Source of the DNA: Streptococcus suis | Lineage (GTDB): Bacteria; Bacillota; Bacilli; Lactobacillales; Streptococcaceae | Length of the DNA stretch: 56,474 bases | Reading direction: 5' to 3' | Assembly: GCF_002964575.1 (NCBI RefSeq) | Contig: NZ_POQQ01000047.1 | Coordinates: 1 to 56,474, forward strand | In this document: positions 27,956 to 39,218 of the stretch, piece by piece | Layout: every line of letters starts with the position of its first letter | Numbering within the stretch: the first letter of the stretch is position 1 | The notes under the pieces: model-generated | Seen by the model: only the letters and a program-made list of their open reading frames with translations | Told to the model about the DNA's origin: nothing | Database searches by the model: none | Program-made: the position numbers and the translations under genes

Positions 27956-29943
27956 ATGTTGAGTATTAATTCGCAATTACTGATGACTAGATCAGAAAAG
28001 TTATTAGAATTTCTTAATGACTATCCAAATTTTATTGCAAGAAAATGTCAAGAGAATAAATCTAAGGATAATGATGTCTTGAAAACTTTAGTTGATGGAA
28101 AGAACGCCAATTCTTCAGAGATAACTAATTTTAAAAAGTATGTGTTACAGGTTGTAGAAAAAAATTTACCAGAAATTACAGAGCTAGTAAGGAAAATAAA
28201 ACTACTCATCAATATTTTGAAAGATAACTCAATTTTTGAAGATGGAGCAATTCCTGACATAGAGTATGTACTTGAAAGTCAGTTGGATAAATTAAAAAAA
28301 GACTATTTAATAACCACTATTGAACCGAATCCAAATAAAAGAATACAAGAAGAAGTCTATTTTGTTTTATTTTCTAAAGAAAATATTGAAGAACTTATTA
28401 AAAATGTTCGTGAGAACTTAAATGAGTTAGTTAATCGACACAGAAATTCAATTTTACTTTCTGAACTTTTCGACTCTAATACTAAATGTTTAATTGTTGG
28501 AAAAAATGGCTCTGGCAAATCGACATTGGTAGAGAATTTAAAACAAGATCGATTAAAGAGGACTTTGGTTTTACCTGCAAGAAAAAATCTTATGTTTTAT
28601 TCAGATGTTGAAGAAATAAATCAACCAGAGCTTTTATTAGAAAAAAATCAAAGTTTTTCCCTTAAATCCTCCGAAACTCAGTTATTCAAAGATCTTTCGT
28701 ATAGACATTTTTTTCAAATTTAATACGAACTCTAGTTGCAGAGGAACATTATTCCAAAATTAATGGAAAAATATCGAAACTAGAACAAATTAATGCTGTT
28801 TTCAAAAAGATATTTCCAGAATTTTTATTTGTGTCAGAACCCTATAAAAGAAAAATATTAGTGTCAAAAAACCAAAGTGATTTTTACGAAATAAATAATT
28901 TAAGTGATGGTGAAAAAAGTATATTTTTTTATATTGCGAATATTGTATTGGCCAAGGAAAAGACAGTAATTGTTGTAGATGAACCTGAGACCCATTTGCA
29001 TCCCTCTATTTGTAGTAAACTCTGGGATGAATTAGTAATGGAAAGAAGAGATTGTTATTTTATTTTCATATCTCATGATATAAATTTCATTGCTAGTAGA
29101 TCCGATGCAACTATTTCTTGGTGTAGGCAGTATAGCAACTCATTTAAATATGATATTGTTACAAATATTAATGAAGATTCTATTACAAGAGATATTTTTG
29201 TGTCATTGCTAGGGAGTTCAAAACCAATTTTATTTTGCGAGGGTAACTTAGAAAGCCTTGATTATAAACTATTTAATATTTTATATTCTGATAAATATAC
29301 TATAAAACCTGTTGAAAATCATTTGAAAGTAATTGAATATACTAAGATAATTAATAACTCTGATTTAAAAATTGGTAATAGCCAAGCAATAGGGATTATT
29401 GATAGAGATTTTAAGGACGAAGAACAATTAGAAGAGTATAAAAAAGATCAGATATTCTGTTTGCCGGTCAATGAAATTGAAATGCTATTTATGTATCCGG
29501 AAATTATTAAGAGTGTGATTTCTTGGCGAGATGATTGGCAGAATTTACTAGAATCAATTTTAACAGCTGCTAGTGAAATGATGAGGCTTGATAAAAATAT
29601 TGAATTAATGAGTACAGAGTATTGTAACTATAAGTTAAGTCAGGTTATTAATCTAAACAAGGCAAAAAATGAGTTTGATTTGTTACGAAATAAAGCATCT
29701 ATTATTGATGAAGTGGAAAAAATTTCGAATATGTACTCCAGACGAAAAGAATTTCTTACTAATATCTTTGCTTCAAATCAATGGGAAGATAAATTGAAAT
29801 ATTGTAGTTTGAAGCGAAAAATTACAAAAGAAATTATGAATAAATTTGAATCCGAGTATGTTGACAGAGCACTCTCGCAGATTCGAAATTCTACGGAAAT
29901 TAAAAATTTTTTAAAGAATAGAATTGCCTTACCTGTGGAATAA
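27956..29943 (+). pseudogene. AAA ATPase with TOPRIM/DUF4435-like domain, frameshifted at a T run; probable phage-defence gene
   Basis: Two frames, 27956-28723 and 28714-29943, join at a run of seven Ts (28708-28714). One more T would give a 662-residue protein. Visible parts in order: a helical N-terminal region (1-175), Walker A GKNGSGKST (182-190), ABC-type signature LSDGEKS, Walker B VIVVDEPETHLHP, ISHD switch, then a TOPRIM-like segment with FCEGNLES, IIDRDF and NEIEM. ABC-ATPase plus TOPRIM is the layout of OLD-family nucleases and of AriA/AriB (PARIS) type defence. Base composition is much more AT-rich than in the neighbours, which suggests transfer. The shift may be a real break, slippage-controlled expression or a sequence error. 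A good RBS (TAGGAGA) precedes the ATG. Confidence 0.75.
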
Positions 29944-29968
29944 TGTTAAAAAAATTATGTTCATTGAC

Positions 29969-29985
29969 AAAGGTGAGTGATTTTT
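29969..29985 (+). repeat. Copy of the uvrC 3' end beyond the defence-like gene
   Basis: AAAGGTGAGTGATTTTT matches the uvrC end at 27902-27918 at 16 of 17 positions, in the same codon phase (Lys-x-Ser-Asp-Phe). Together they flank the AAA/TOPRIM gene as direct repeats. Confidence 0.5.
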
Positions 29986-30018
29986 AGTAGTTGGGTTGGT
30001 TTCCTCTCGGTATGAGAA

Positions 30019-30047
30019 TTGCTTACAATCATAAATTGTGGTAAAAT
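30019..30047 (+). promoter_or_regulatory. Promoter of the DUF4044 gene
   Basis: TTGCTT (30019-30024), a 17-base spacer and TAAAAT (30042-30047). Confidence 0.65.
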
Positions 30048-30077
30048 AAAACGATATTGCAAAATAAGGAGAAAGCT

Positions 30078-30206
30078 ATGGCTTTTGGTGAAGTAAAACA
30101 TAAGAAAACATTTTTTGAGAAAGTGACGATTATCATCGTTATCGTGATGGTGCTAGTAACCTTAGCTGGTTTGATTTTGCCAGCTATCAACGTATTGATG
30201 AACTAA
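30078..30206 (+). CDS. Small membrane protein, DUF4044-like
   Basis: This 42-residue ORF starts at an ATG 6 bases after AAGGAGAAAG. It has a basic N-terminus (KHKKTFFEK) and one hydrophobic helix (about residues 17-38), so it is predicted to be a single-pass membrane protein. Its form matches the short DUF4044 proteins found in streptococci. Function unknown. It has its own promoter and terminator just before obgE. Confidence 0.75.
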   Translation: MAFGEVKHKKTFFEKVTIIIVIVMVLVTLAGLILPAINVLMN

Positions 30207-30227
30207 ACGCTTCTAAGCGTTTTTTTC
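30205..30227 (+). terminator. Intrinsic terminator before obgE
   Basis: AAACGCTT and AAGCGTTT pair around a very small loop and run into TTTTTTT. The stop codon of the DUF4044 gene lies in the stem. Confidence 0.8.
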
Positions 30228-30247
30228 TAGGAAAGAATAGGTAAATT

Positions 30248-31561
30248 ATGAGTATGTTTTTAGATACGGCCAAGATAAAGGTCAAGGCTGGTAAGGGTGG
30301 CGATGGCATGGTGGCCTTCCGTCGTGAAAAATATGTCCCAAACGGCGGTCCTTGGGGCGGTGACGGTGGTCGTGGTGGTAATGTCGTCTTTGTTGTTGAC
30401 GAAGGCTTGCGTACCCTCATGGATTTCCGCTACAATCGTCGTTTTAAGGCTGACGATGGTGAAAAAGGGATGACCAAGGGCATGCATGGTCGTGGTGCGG
30501 AGGACTTAATTGTTCGAGTTCCACAGGGGACAACTGTCCGCGATGCAGAAACTGGTAAGGTGATTACGGACTTGGTAGAGCATGGCCAAGAATTCATCAT
30601 TGCCCATGGTGGTCGAGGTGGTCGTGGAAATATCCGCTTTGCGACACCAAAAAATCCTGCTCCAGAGATTTCTGAAAATGGAGAACCAGGTGAGGAACGT
30701 CATTTGGAATTGGAATTGAAGGTTCTTGCTGATGTTGGTCTTGTAGGTTTTCCCTCTGTTGGTAAATCAACCCTGCTCAGTGTCATTACGGCAGCTAAGC
30801 CAAAAATTGGTGCCTACCATTTCACAACCATTGTGCCAAACTTGGGTATGGTTCGGACTAAATCTGGTGAGTCATTTGCAGTTGCTGACCTTCCAGGTCT
30901 GATTGAAGGGGCAAGTCAAGGTGTCGGTCTTGGAACTCAGTTCCTTCGCCACATTGAGCGGACACGTGTTATCTTGCATGTCTTGGATATGTCAGCAAGT
31001 GAAGGTCGAGATCCTTACGAAGATTATGTAGCCATCAACAATGAGTTGGAAACCTACAATCTTCGTCTCATGGAACGCCCGCAGATTATCGTTGCCAACA
31101 AGATGGATATGCCTGATGCAGCAGAAAATCTGAAAGAATTTAAGGAAAAATTGGCAGCGAACTATGATGAATTTGACGAACTGCCACAGATTTTCCCAAT
31201 TTCAGGGATTGCCCACCAAGGTTTGGAAAATCTCTTGGAGGCAACAGCAGAATTGCTAGAGAAAACGCCAGAATTCTTGCTTTATGATGAATCAGATTTC
31301 CAAGAGGAAGAAGCTTACTATGGCTTTAACCCAGATGAGCCAGAATTTGACATCAGCCGTGCAGATGATGCTAGCTGGGTTCTGTCTGGTGACAAGCTCG
31401 AAAAACTCTTCACTATGACCAACTTTGACCGTGACGAATCTGTCATGAAATTCGCCCGCCAGTTGCGTGGCATGGGTGTTGACGAAGCCCTCCGTGCCCG
31501 AGGAGCCAAAGACGGCGACACCGTCCGCATCGGCAAGTTCGAATTTGAGTTTGTTGATTAG
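30248..31561 (+). CDS. obgE: Obg-family GTPase ObgE
   Basis: ObgE is an essential ribosome-associated GTPase linked to 50S assembly and stress. The 437-residue protein has the glycine-rich Obg domain (1-158; [18 protein letters not shown]), the G domain with P-loop GFPSVGKS, G3 [12 protein letters not shown] and G4 NKMD, and a C-terminal OCT domain (about 350-430). The OCT domain marks the streptococcal/Bacillus type. A palindrome with core GTCCAGTGGAC begins at the stop codon. Confidence 0.96.
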   Translation: MSMFLDTAKIKVKAGKGGDGMVAFRREKYVPNGGPWGGDGGRGGNVVFVVDEGLRTLMDFRYNRRFKADDGEKGMTKGMHGRGAEDLIVRVPQGTTVRDAETGKVITDLVEHGQEFIIAHGGRGGRGNIRFATPKNPAPEISENGEPGEERHLELELKVLADVGLVGFPSVGKSTLLSVITAAKPKIGAYHFTTIVPNLGMVRTKSGESFAVADLPGLIEGASQGVGLGTQFLRHIERTRVILHVLDMSASEGRDPYEDYVAINNELETYNLRLMERPQIIVANKMDMPDAAENLKEFKEKLAANYDEFDELPQIFPISGIAHQGLENLLEATAELLEKTPEFLLYDESDFQEEEAYYGFNPDEPEFDISRADDASWVLSGDKLEKLFTMTNFDRDESVMKFARQLRGMGVDEALRARGAKDGDTVRIGKFEFEFVD

Positions 31562-31925
31562 TGAAAAAGTCCAGTGGACTTTTTCAGCCCGAGCCTGAAA
31601 ACTCGAAAGCGAGGTAAGCAGTTTGACTGCAAGTTAACTTGCTAGTCAAACTACGCCAAGTCCTAGGGGACCTTGGCTAGCTACCTTACTAACTTCACCC
31701 AAATGGTAGTATCGACCATTTGGGTTCCGTGTCGTAACGTTGGAACTGCCTCTAAGTCCTAAAGGACTTGATGTAGTACGGTAGCCGCTATGGCGGACTA
31801 CCTACCAACCTTCTAATTCCGTACAGGCAGTAACATCGACTGCCTGTACTCCATGTCGTAACACATCCGATAAGTTGGCATGGATTTAACTGGGGAACTC
31901 GAAGGCGAGGTAGTCTTGGAATAGG
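31562..31925. repeat. Hairpin-rich intergenic cassette
   Basis: This gene-free 360-base block holds a chain of inverted repeats: 31562-31586 (12-base arms, core GTCCAGTGGAC), an AGTTTGACT/AGTCAAACT pair near 31619-31661, an AAGTCCTAGGGGACCTT stem, CCCAAATGGT/ACCATTTGGG near 31698-31724, AAGTCCTAAAGGACTT, and GTACAGGCAGT/ACTGCCTGTAC near 31822-31850. Each of the two long hairpins with a 7-base loop ending ATCG is followed by TGTCGTAAC. No coding frame was recognised. The first hairpin may end the obgE transcript. Confidence 0.7.
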
Positions 31926-31994
31926 CTGTTTCAGTTGCTTGCTTTAAACTTGGACGAGTAGAAAATAAGTAATGATAGAAATTTGGAGGTGTCT

Positions 31995-32159
31995 ATGGGT
32001 GATAAACCGATATCCTTCAAGGATAAGGATGGAAATTTTGTTTCTGCAGCAGATGTTTGGAATGCTGAGAAATTGGAAGAACTTTTTAACACGCTCAATC
32101 CCAATCGTAAATTGCGCTTGGAAAGAGAGCGTATAGCCAAAGAGAAAGAAAATGAGTAA
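31995..32159 (+). CDS. Small conserved charged protein downstream of obgE
   Basis: The 54-residue ORF begins at ATG 31995 with TTGGAGGTG in front, a strong ribosome site. It is hydrophilic, starts MGDKPISFKDKDGNFVSAAD and ends in a Lys/Arg/Glu-rich helix. It resembles short hypothetical proteins that I recall in this place in other streptococci. Function unknown. A hairpin terminator follows. Confidence 0.75.
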   Translation: MGDKPISFKDKDGNFVSAADVWNAEKLEELFNTLNPNRKLRLERERIAKEKENE

Positions 32160-32162
32160 AGT

Positions 32163-32206
32163 TAGAATCTGCTGGTGTATTTCATGACTGGCAGATTCTA
32201 TTTTTT
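32163..32206 (+). terminator. Terminator after the small conserved gene
   Basis: TAGAATCTGC (32163-32172) pairs with GCAGATTCTA (32191-32200), followed by TTTTTT. Confidence 0.75.
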
Positions 32207-32230
32207 GGTCAGATATTTACCAAATTTTGA

Positions 32231-32248
32231 TATACTATACATAGTATA
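32231..32248. promoter_or_regulatory. Perfect 18-base palindrome before rexB, possible operator
   Basis: TATACTAT, AC and ATAGTATA form an exact inverted repeat 26 bases before the rexB start codon. TATACT could itself be the -10, in which case a bound protein would block the promoter. No known operator was matched with certainty. Confidence 0.45.
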
Positions 32249-32273
32249 CCCATGGAAAGTGTGAAATGTTGAT

Positions 32274-35200
32274 ATGAAATTATTCTTTACAGAAATACGT
32301 AATCCACTGACACAGTATTTGACAGAACAGGCAGCAACATTTGCCAAGCAGGGAAAACGTGTTTTTTATATTGCTCCAAACTCCCTGTCCTTTGAGATGG
32401 AACGCAAGGTCTTGGAATACCTGCCTGAACAGGCAACTTTTGATATTATAGTGACCCGTTTTGGGCAATTGGCCCGCTATTTGATGATTGATAGGAAAGA
32501 AGCTGGTCAACCGTTGGATGATGTTGGTCTGGCCATGATTTTCTTTCGTGTTCTATCGCAATTTGAAGATGGCGACTTGAAAGTCTATGGTCGTTTACAG
32601 ACAGATTTTGGTTTCATTAACCAGCTAGTTGCTTTATACAAAGAATTGCAACGGGCAAATATGTCTATTTTGGACTTGGAAGCCATGGAGTCACCAGATA
32701 AGCAGGCTGATTTGGTAAAGATTTTCCTATCTGTGACTGAAATTTTGTCCAGAGAAGGCTTTGAGCATCAGTCTAAGTTAGCCCAGCTGACTAGCTTGGT
32801 GGAAACTGGTCAGTTGGATGAGCAGTTGAAGAACATTGTGCTGGTGGTAGACGGATTTTCTCGTTTTTCGGCAGAAGAAGAAGCTTTAGTAAGTGCTTTA
32901 AATGAACGGGTGTCGGAAATCCTGATTGGTGTATATGCCAGCAAGAAAGCTGTAAATGCGACCTATATTGAAGGAAATGTTTATCAAGCTAATGTTGACT
33001 TTTTGCGACAGTTATCAGCCCAATTCCAGACAAAGATTTCATATATTGGTCAAGAACCGGTATTGGACAGTATCGGTAAATTTTCAAAGAATATGGAAGC
33101 CTATTATGACTACAGCGAGACCATGCTTGACTTGACTCCAGCAGACCAAGAAAAAATCCAGCTATGGGAAGTCGTCAACCAAAAAGAAGAAGTGGAGCAG
33201 GTTGCGACTGCGATTCGTCAGCATGTGCATCAAGGGGCTCGCTATAAAGACATCTTGTTGCTCTTGGGGGATGTGGATAGCTACAAGTTGCAGATTGGCA
33301 AGATTTTTGACAAATATGATATTCCCTACTATTTTGGTAAGGCAGAGGAGATGAGCCATCATCCCCTAGTCCACTTTGTGGAGTCCTTGGAGCGTTTGCG
33401 TCGCTATCGTTTCCGAGCGGAAGACCTGCTCAATCTCCTCAAATCTGGTTTGTACGCCAGCATTTCCCAAAAGGAGCTGGACCTATTTGAGTCTTACATC
33501 CTCTTTGCGGATATGAAGGGGCAGGCTGCTTTTTCGAGGACTTTTTCGGTCAATGGCAGAGCGGACTATGATGCTGAAGTCATTAAGGAGAAAAGGCTTG
33601 TCTATGATTTGGCTGTCTTGGAACCCCTACGTGTTAAGATTATGGAACCTTTGAACCAGCTGTTTAAGGCTGTACCACAATCTGGAACTGCCTTGCTTGA
33701 GAAATTTATGGTCTTTTTGGAGGCAATTGAGCTTCCTAAAAATATGGAAAAAATGTCTCGAAATTTGAGCGAAGTAGAGCAAGAAAAAGAAGAGCAGGTC
33801 TGGAAAAGTTTTACCCATATTCTAGAGAATTTTCATCAGATTTTCGGAAAAGAAAAGTTGAAAATGGATGATTTTCTGGCTATTTTACAGGCTGGAATGC
33901 AGGCCAGCCACTATCGTACCGTTCCTGCAACAGTTGATGTGGTCAATGTCAAATCCTATGATTTGATCGAGCCGCACACTGCTAAGTATGTTTATGCTAT
34001 CGGAATGGGCCAGTCCAATTTTCCAAAAGTTGCCAAGAATACCAGTCTATTGACAGAAGAAGAGATGGAAAAAGTCAATCTTGTCTCAGCTAGTTCTTCA
34101 CGTTTCGATTTGGTCAGCCGTGAAAATATCAAGAAGAACCATGCTGCCATGATGTCTCTGCTGAATGCTGCGACGGAACAGTTAGTCATTTCAAGTCCTC
34201 AGATTTATAACGAGGGTGAAGATAGTCTGTCACCATACATTAAGATTTTGAAGGAAATGGGACTGAAATCCGAAGAACGTGGAAGGATGAAAACACTTAG
34301 TCCGCAAGACATCGGTCACTACAAGAGTCTCTTATCCCGTTTGATTGAGTCGGAAAGACCCTCTCTTGAACATGAAGAATGGGAAGGGCAGACGGCCTTC
34401 TGGACAGTCTTGGTTCGCCATTTGAAGAAGAAATTGGAATCGCAATGCATTGAAATTCCGACCATTACTGGCGAAATAACTTCGAAACAGCTTGCAGCTG
34501 ATACCTTGGCTGCTTTATATCCAGAGGATAAGCCGCTCCATCTTTCTGCATCCAGCTTGACCAATTTCTACAACAACCAATATCTTTACTTTGTACGCAA
34601 TGTTCTGCGATTGCGGGAACAGGAATCCATCCATCCGACGGCCTTTCAGCATGGTTTGTTCTTGCATCGGATTTTTGAACGAGTGGTCATGGATCAATCT
34701 GAGTTGGATTTTGATCAAAAAGTGGACAAGGCCATCCTGCGTACACGTGACGAGGCAGAATTTGCTATGTTTTATAACCAAGATGCAGATGCTCGCTATA
34801 CGGAGGAGGTGCTGGATAAGATTGCTCGCTCCAGTGCGACTATTTTGCGGGATAATGATTTGGTTGAAATTGATGGTCAGGAAAAGAGTTTCCGTCAGGA
34901 TAAGGCGCTAGTTTTTGACCTTCAAAATGGCAAGAGTGTGCATGTAAATGGTACCATTGACCGCTTGGATACCTTACAAATCAATCAGGCTGTTGGTGTT
35001 GTGGATTACAAGTCCAGCGACCAATCTTTTTCAGTTGGTGATTTTTACAATGGTCTAAAACCTCAGTTGGTGACCTACTTGGCAGCCTTACAAGAGCTGG
35101 ATGAAACCAAGGATAAACCTGTTTTTGGGGCTATGTATTTGCATTTGCAGGATCCGATTATCAAATTAAAAGACACGAAGAATTTAGAACAGCTAGAAGG

Positions 35201-35540
35201 AGCTGCCAATACTAGCTTGGTTTACAAGGGGCTTTTCTTGAAGGAGGAAAGTCTGGGGCTCAATCATTTTTATCAGACTCGTAACCAACTCTACACGGAA
35301 GATGAGTTTGCGGTTTTATTGAACCACAACCAAGAACTCTACAAACAAGCTGCCATGGACATTCTGGCTGGTCGCTTTGCTATTAACCCTTATACCAAAG
35401 ATGGGCGTTCGGTGGCAGGTGAGCAGCTGAAGGCAATCACTGGTTTTGAGGCGGATCGGCACATGGGCATGGCACGGCGGTTGGTCAAAGAGGCTAAGCG
35501 TCAAGATTGGATGAAACGAATGAAAGGAGGTCAGGACTAA
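32274..35540 (+). CDS. rexB: RexB (AddB-type) subunit of the ATP-dependent exonuclease
   Basis: RexAB is the streptococcal counterpart of AddAB/RecBCD. It processes double-strand ends for RecA and degrades foreign linear DNA. The 1088-residue protein has a helicase-like N-terminal half without a good Walker A, as known for RexB, and a C-terminal PD-(D/E)xK nuclease domain with GTIDRLD and VVDYKSS (about residues 892-925). It overlaps rexA by one base (TAATG), so the two are coupled. The ATG at 32274 lacks a strong ribosome site. Confidence 0.93.
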   Translation: MKLFFTEIRNPLTQYLTEQAATFAKQGKRVFYIAPNSLSFEMERKVLEYLPEQATFDIIVTRFGQLARYLMIDRKEAGQPLDDVGLAMIFFRVLSQFEDGDLKVYGRLQTDFGFINQLVALYKELQRANMSILDLEAMESPDKQADLVKIFLSVTEILSREGFEHQSKLAQLTSLVETGQLDEQLKNIVLVVDGFSRFSAEEEALVSALNERVSEILIGVYASKKAVNATYIEGNVYQANVDFLRQLSAQFQTKISYIGQEPVLDSIGKFSKNMEAYYDYSETMLDLTPADQEKIQLWEVVNQKEEVEQVATAIRQHVHQGARYKDILLLLGDVDSYKLQIGKIFDKYDIPYYFGKAEEMSHHPLVHFVESLERLRRYRFRAEDLLNLLKSGLYASISQKELDLFESYILFADMKGQAAFSRTFSVNGRADYDAEVIKEKRLVYDLAVLEPLRVKIMEPLNQLFKAVPQSGTALLEKFMVFLEAIELPKNMEKMSRNLSEVEQEKEEQVWKSFTHILENFHQIFGKEKLKMDDFLAILQAGMQASHYRTVPATVDVVNVKSYDLIEPHTAKYVYAIGMGQSNFPKVAKNTSLLTEEEMEKVNLVSASSSRFDLVSRENIKKNHAAMMSLLNAATEQLVISSPQIYNEGEDSLSPYIKILKEMGLKSEERGRMKTLSPQDIGHYKSLLSRLIESERPSLEHEEWEGQTAFWTVLVRHLKKKLESQCIEIPTITGEITSKQLAADTLAALYPEDKPLHLSASSLTNFYNNQYLYFVRNVLRLREQESIHPTAFQHGLFLHRIFERVVMDQSELDFDQKVDKAILRTRDEAEFAMFYNQDADARYTEEVLDKIARSSATILRDNDLVEIDGQEKSFRQDKALVFDLQNGKSVHVNGTIDRLDTLQINQAVGVVDYKSSDQSFSVGDFYNGLKPQLVTYLAALQELDETKDKPVFGAMYLHLQDPIIKLKDTKNLEQLEGAANTSLVYKGLFLKEESLGLNHFYQTRNQLYTEDEFAVLLNHNQELYKQAAMDILAGRFAINPYTKDGRSVAGEQLKAITGFEADRHMGMARRLVKEAKRQDWMKRMKGGQD

Positions 35541-38500
35541 TGGCTTTTGAACAATTTTTAAGCGCGGAAGAAATCAAGGCTGTGCAGCTGGCGGAAGCCC
35601 ATTCTGATAAGCAACAAAAACGCACACCTGAGCAGATTGAAGCCATCTACACGCACGGTCAGAATGTTCTGGTCTCTGCATCGGCTGGGTCAGGAAAGAC
35701 TTTCGTTATGGTTCAACGTATTTTGGATAAGTTGAAGCGTGGTGTGGGAATCGACCAGCTCTTTATCTCGACCTTTACAGTCAAGGCGGCTGGTGAATTG
35801 AAGGAGCGGATTGAGAAAAATCTCAATGAAACCATTGCGGAGACGACGGATATGGACTTGCGTCGGCATTTGTCTGCCCAGTTGGCAGATTTGACTAAGG
35901 CGGATATTGGGACCATGGACTCCTTTACGCAGAAATTGGTGACCACCTATGGTTATAGCCTTGGAATTTCTCCTCAGTTTCGGATTTTACAGGATGAGAC
36001 AGAAAAAGCAAGTCTAAAAAAAGAGGTTTTTGACCAGCTCTTTGCAGATTGTCTTGAAGAGGATGAAAATGGTGCATTCCGCAAACTGGTTCGCAATTTT
36101 TCGGGCAACCGTAAGGATAATAGTGGTTTCCGTCAGGTTGTTTATCAGGTGCATGATTTTAGCCAATCGACGAGCAGTCCAACTAAATGGCTGAAAGAGC
36201 AGGCTGTTCAAGCTGATTTGTACAGTCAAGAGCGTATAGAGCAGATCTTAGAGCAAGGCTTTAAGGAAAAAGTGTTAGATAAGCTCTATCAAGCAGCAGA
36301 TTTCTTCCGCTACCATGTGGAATGGGGCAGAAATGACTTTGGTTCCGCCAAGTATTTTGCAAATGTGGAAGAAGTTTTGGATTTGTTGACAGGTTTAAAT
36401 AGTCTGGACCAGAAGGACTTGATGGAACGGGTTGAAAAAGTCCTTCTTATCAACGACCAGTCCAGAGGAAAAGGCCTGACCAATGCCAATCGACCAAAAG
36501 ATGAGCATTTGATAGCCTTTAAAGAAGAATACAATGCTGGCAAGAGCCAGCTTATCTCAGGACTACGAGATTTGGGGCAGGAAGTTTATGAATTGACCCT
36601 GCTGAAAGATTATCAGGTTCAAGCTGTGCCCTTGCTGATATTATTACGTGACTTTGTCTTGGATTTTTCACAGGCTTATCTGGATGTCAAAATCAAGGAA
36701 GCAGCTTTTGAATTTGGCGATATTGGGCATTTCGCTATTCGTATTTTAGAAGAAAATGTGGACATTCGCCAGTTTTTCCAAGAAAAATACCACGAAGTCA
36801 TGGTGGACGAGTACCAGGATAACAACCATAGCCAAGAGCGAATGCTGGACCTGCTGTCTAACGGTCACAACCGCTTTATGGTAGGCGACATTAAGCAGTC
36901 CATCTATCGATTCCGTCAGGCGGATCCAATGATTTTCCAAGAGAAATTTGAACTGTATCAGGCAAATCCTCAGGCTGGGAAATTGATTTTGCTCAAGGAA
37001 AATTTCCGTAGTCAGATTGAGGTCTTGGAGGCAACAAATGCTATTTTCACGCGCCTGATGGACCGTCAAGTAGGAGAAATCAAGTATGACGACACCCACA
37101 GTTTAGTTGCTGGTAGTCCTAGTCAAAAAATTGCCCAGCCCAAGCATGAGATGGAATACTTGATTTACGACCAGCAGGAGAGCGCAAACTCTTCAACGGA
37201 TGCTGAGGAAGAAACACCCCTGACTGCTGGTGAAATTGAGGTCGTTGCAAAAGAGATTATTCGTCTTCACAATGAAGAAGGTGCAGATTTCAAGGATATC
37301 ACTCTCTTGGTACAAAAGCGGACGCACAATGACCTCATTATGTCCATTTTTGAAAAACATGGGATTCCAATTGTGGCAGATGGTGGAGCAGCCTCCTATC
37401 TGCAATCGTTAGAAGTCATGATTATGCTGGATACCTTGCGGGTTATCAATAATCCACTCAATGACTATGCCTTGGTTGCCCTGCTTAAATCACCTATGTT
37501 CCGATTTGATGAGGATGAACTGACACGGATTTCCTTGCAGGCTGGGACAGGTTTCTTTTACCAGAAAATGGAAATAGCCCAGCAAACAAATGGGCAACAT
37601 CCTGAACTTATGTCAGGAGACTTGAAGAAGAAAATCAAGGATTTCTTATCTATTTTGGAAAACTGGCGTGCTTTTGCCAAAATGCATTCTATTTATGACC
37701 TGATTTGGAAGATTTTCAATGAAAAATTCTACTATGACTATGTCGGTGCTCTTCCAAATGGCAGCAAGCGTCAGGCCAATCTATATGCACTAGGTCTGCG
37801 TGCCAACCAGTTTGAAAAAACAGGCTACAAGGGCTTGTCCCGCTTCATCACCATGATTGACCGTGCCTTAGCAAATGACAAGGACTTGGCAGACGTACAA
37901 GAATTTTTGCCGCAAAATGCTGTACAACTTATGACCATCCACAAGTCAAAAGGTTTGGAGTTCAAGTATGTCTTCCTCATGAACATCGATAAGCGATTCA
38001 ACTTGGAAGACCATTACCAGTCAGTCATCATCAGCCGGAAAAATGGTCTAGGTATCCAATATTTAGCGGATATGAAAGATAAGGTAAATAGCCCATTACC
38101 TCAGGTGCGAGTCTTAATGAACACCCTTCCTTATCAAAATAATCTCCAAGAGCTAAAAATTGCCAATCTTTCAGAACAAATGCGGTTGCTTTATGTTGCA
38201 CTAACGCGTGCCGAGAAGAAGCTGTATCTGGTTGGAAAGGGTAATGCTGACAAGTTAGCTGAAAAATATGATGGTAAGAAAGAAGATGGCGTACTTGCCC
38301 AATCAACTCGTGAAAGCATGGCGACCTTCCAAGACTGGATTCTAGCCATTGATGAGGCCTTTTCAGGAGAAGACTTGCGCTTCAAGAAAGTCTTTGTAAC
38401 GGACGAGGATTTGACAGAGGAGAAGATTGGTAAACTGAAATTGAAGAATAAGCTAGAAGACGCCAGCCTTAAAGATATTCGTCAATCAGAAGACATCGCC

Positions 38501-39193
38501 CAGGCCTTGGACCAGTTGTCCTCTGTCCAAGAGTTGAACGAAGGCTATAAGGCTGCCATTGAATTGCCAAGTTTACGGACTCCAAGTCAGATCAAGAAAC
38601 TTTATGAGCCTGTCTTGGAACAAGAAGGCATGGAAGTTATGGAAAAATACCAGCCAAAACGGACCTTCAACTTGCCAGATTTCTCCAAGAAACCAAAAAT
38701 TACTGGAGCCCAAGTCGGTTCAGCAGTCCATGAACTCATGCAACGTTTGGACTTGTCTTGGTTGGTAACAGAAGATACGGTAAGAGAAGCTCTAGAAGCT
38801 GTTCATGCAGATCAGGCTGTTAAGGACAGGATTGATATTCAAAAGATTTTAGATTTTTTTGATACAGATTTAGGAGGAGAAATTCTTGCCAATACGGACA
38901 AACTCCACCGAGAAGCACCTTTTGCCAGCCTACAAAGGGATCCACAATCACAGGAAGATTTTGTCCTTCGCGGGATTATCGATGGCTACCTACTCTATGG
39001 TGATCATATTGTCCTTTTTGATTACAAGACAGACAAATATGACCAACCAAGCCGACTCAGCCAACGTTACCAAGCTCAAATGCAACTCTATGCCGAGGCA
39101 TTGAAAAAAGCCTACAAGATAGAGCGTGTAGACTGTCATTTGATTTTGCTTGGTGGGGAGAGGATTGAAGTGGTCGAAGTCAACATAAATTAA
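35540..39193 (+). CDS. rexA: RexA (AddA-type) helicase-nuclease subunit
   Basis: RexA is the UvrD-like helicase and second nuclease of RexAB. The 1217-residue protein shows Walker [10 protein letters not shown] (46-54), motif [11 protein letters not shown], motif [19 protein letters not shown], motifs [16 protein letters not shown] and [12 protein letters not shown], and a C-terminal nuclease with IIDGYLL and LFDYKTDKY. Start is the ATG at 35540 after AAAGGAGG; the in-frame upstream codon at 35507 lies inside rexB and is rejected. A hairpin follows the stop. Confidence 0.95.
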   Translation: MAFEQFLSAEEIKAVQLAEAHSDKQQKRTPEQIEAIYTHGQNVLVSASAGSGKTFVMVQRILDKLKRGVGIDQLFISTFTVKAAGELKERIEKNLNETIAETTDMDLRRHLSAQLADLTKADIGTMDSFTQKLVTTYGYSLGISPQFRILQDETEKASLKKEVFDQLFADCLEEDENGAFRKLVRNFSGNRKDNSGFRQVVYQVHDFSQSTSSPTKWLKEQAVQADLYSQERIEQILEQGFKEKVLDKLYQAADFFRYHVEWGRNDFGSAKYFANVEEVLDLLTGLNSLDQKDLMERVEKVLLINDQSRGKGLTNANRPKDEHLIAFKEEYNAGKSQLISGLRDLGQEVYELTLLKDYQVQAVPLLILLRDFVLDFSQAYLDVKIKEAAFEFGDIGHFAIRILEENVDIRQFFQEKYHEVMVDEYQDNNHSQERMLDLLSNGHNRFMVGDIKQSIYRFRQADPMIFQEKFELYQANPQAGKLILLKENFRSQIEVLEATNAIFTRLMDRQVGEIKYDDTHSLVAGSPSQKIAQPKHEMEYLIYDQQESANSSTDAEEETPLTAGEIEVVAKEIIRLHNEEGADFKDITLLVQKRTHNDLIMSIFEKHGIPIVADGGAASYLQSLEVMIMLDTLRVINNPLNDYALVALLKSPMFRFDEDELTRISLQAGTGFFYQKMEIAQQTNGQHPELMSGDLKKKIKDFLSILENWRAFAKMHSIYDLIWKIFNEKFYYDYVGALPNGSKRQANLYALGLRANQFEKTGYKGLSRFITMIDRALANDKDLADVQEFLPQNAVQLMTIHKSKGLEFKYVFLMNIDKRFNLEDHYQSVIISRKNGLGIQYLADMKDKVNSPLPQVRVLMNTLPYQNNLQELKIANLSEQMRLLYVALTRAEKKLYLVGKGNADKLAEKYDGKKEDGVLAQSTRESMATFQDWILAIDEAFSGEDLRFKKVFVTDEDLTEEKIGKLKLKNKLEDASLKDIRQSEDIAQALDQLSSVQELNEGYKAAIELPSLRTPSQIKKLYEPVLEQEGMEVMEKYQPKRTFNLPDFSKKPKITGAQVGSAVHELMQRLDLSWLVTEDTVREALEAVHADQAVKDRIDIQKILDFFDTDLGGEILANTDKLHREAPFASLQRDPQSQEDFVLRGIIDGYLLYGDHIVLFDYKTDKYDQPSRLSQRYQAQMQLYAEALKKAYKIERVDCHLILLGGERIEVVEVNIN

Positions 39194-39218
39194 AAGCGAG
39201 TGGTTAAACTCGCTTTTT
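39192..39218. terminator. Two-way terminator between rexA and plsY
   Basis: AAAAGCGAGT and ACTCGCTTTT pair around GGTTAA. The plsY stop codon lies inside the structure. Confidence 0.8.

Noticed and set aside
28831..29943. Independent second gene starting at GTG 28831
   Set aside because: The frame stays open upstream to the T run with clear coding content, and no ribosome site precedes the GTG; it is the rest of the broken ATPase gene.
31562..31925. tRNA or riboswitch in the post-obgE block
   Set aside because: Hairpins do not form a cloverleaf and lie after a stop codon with no regulated gene close by.
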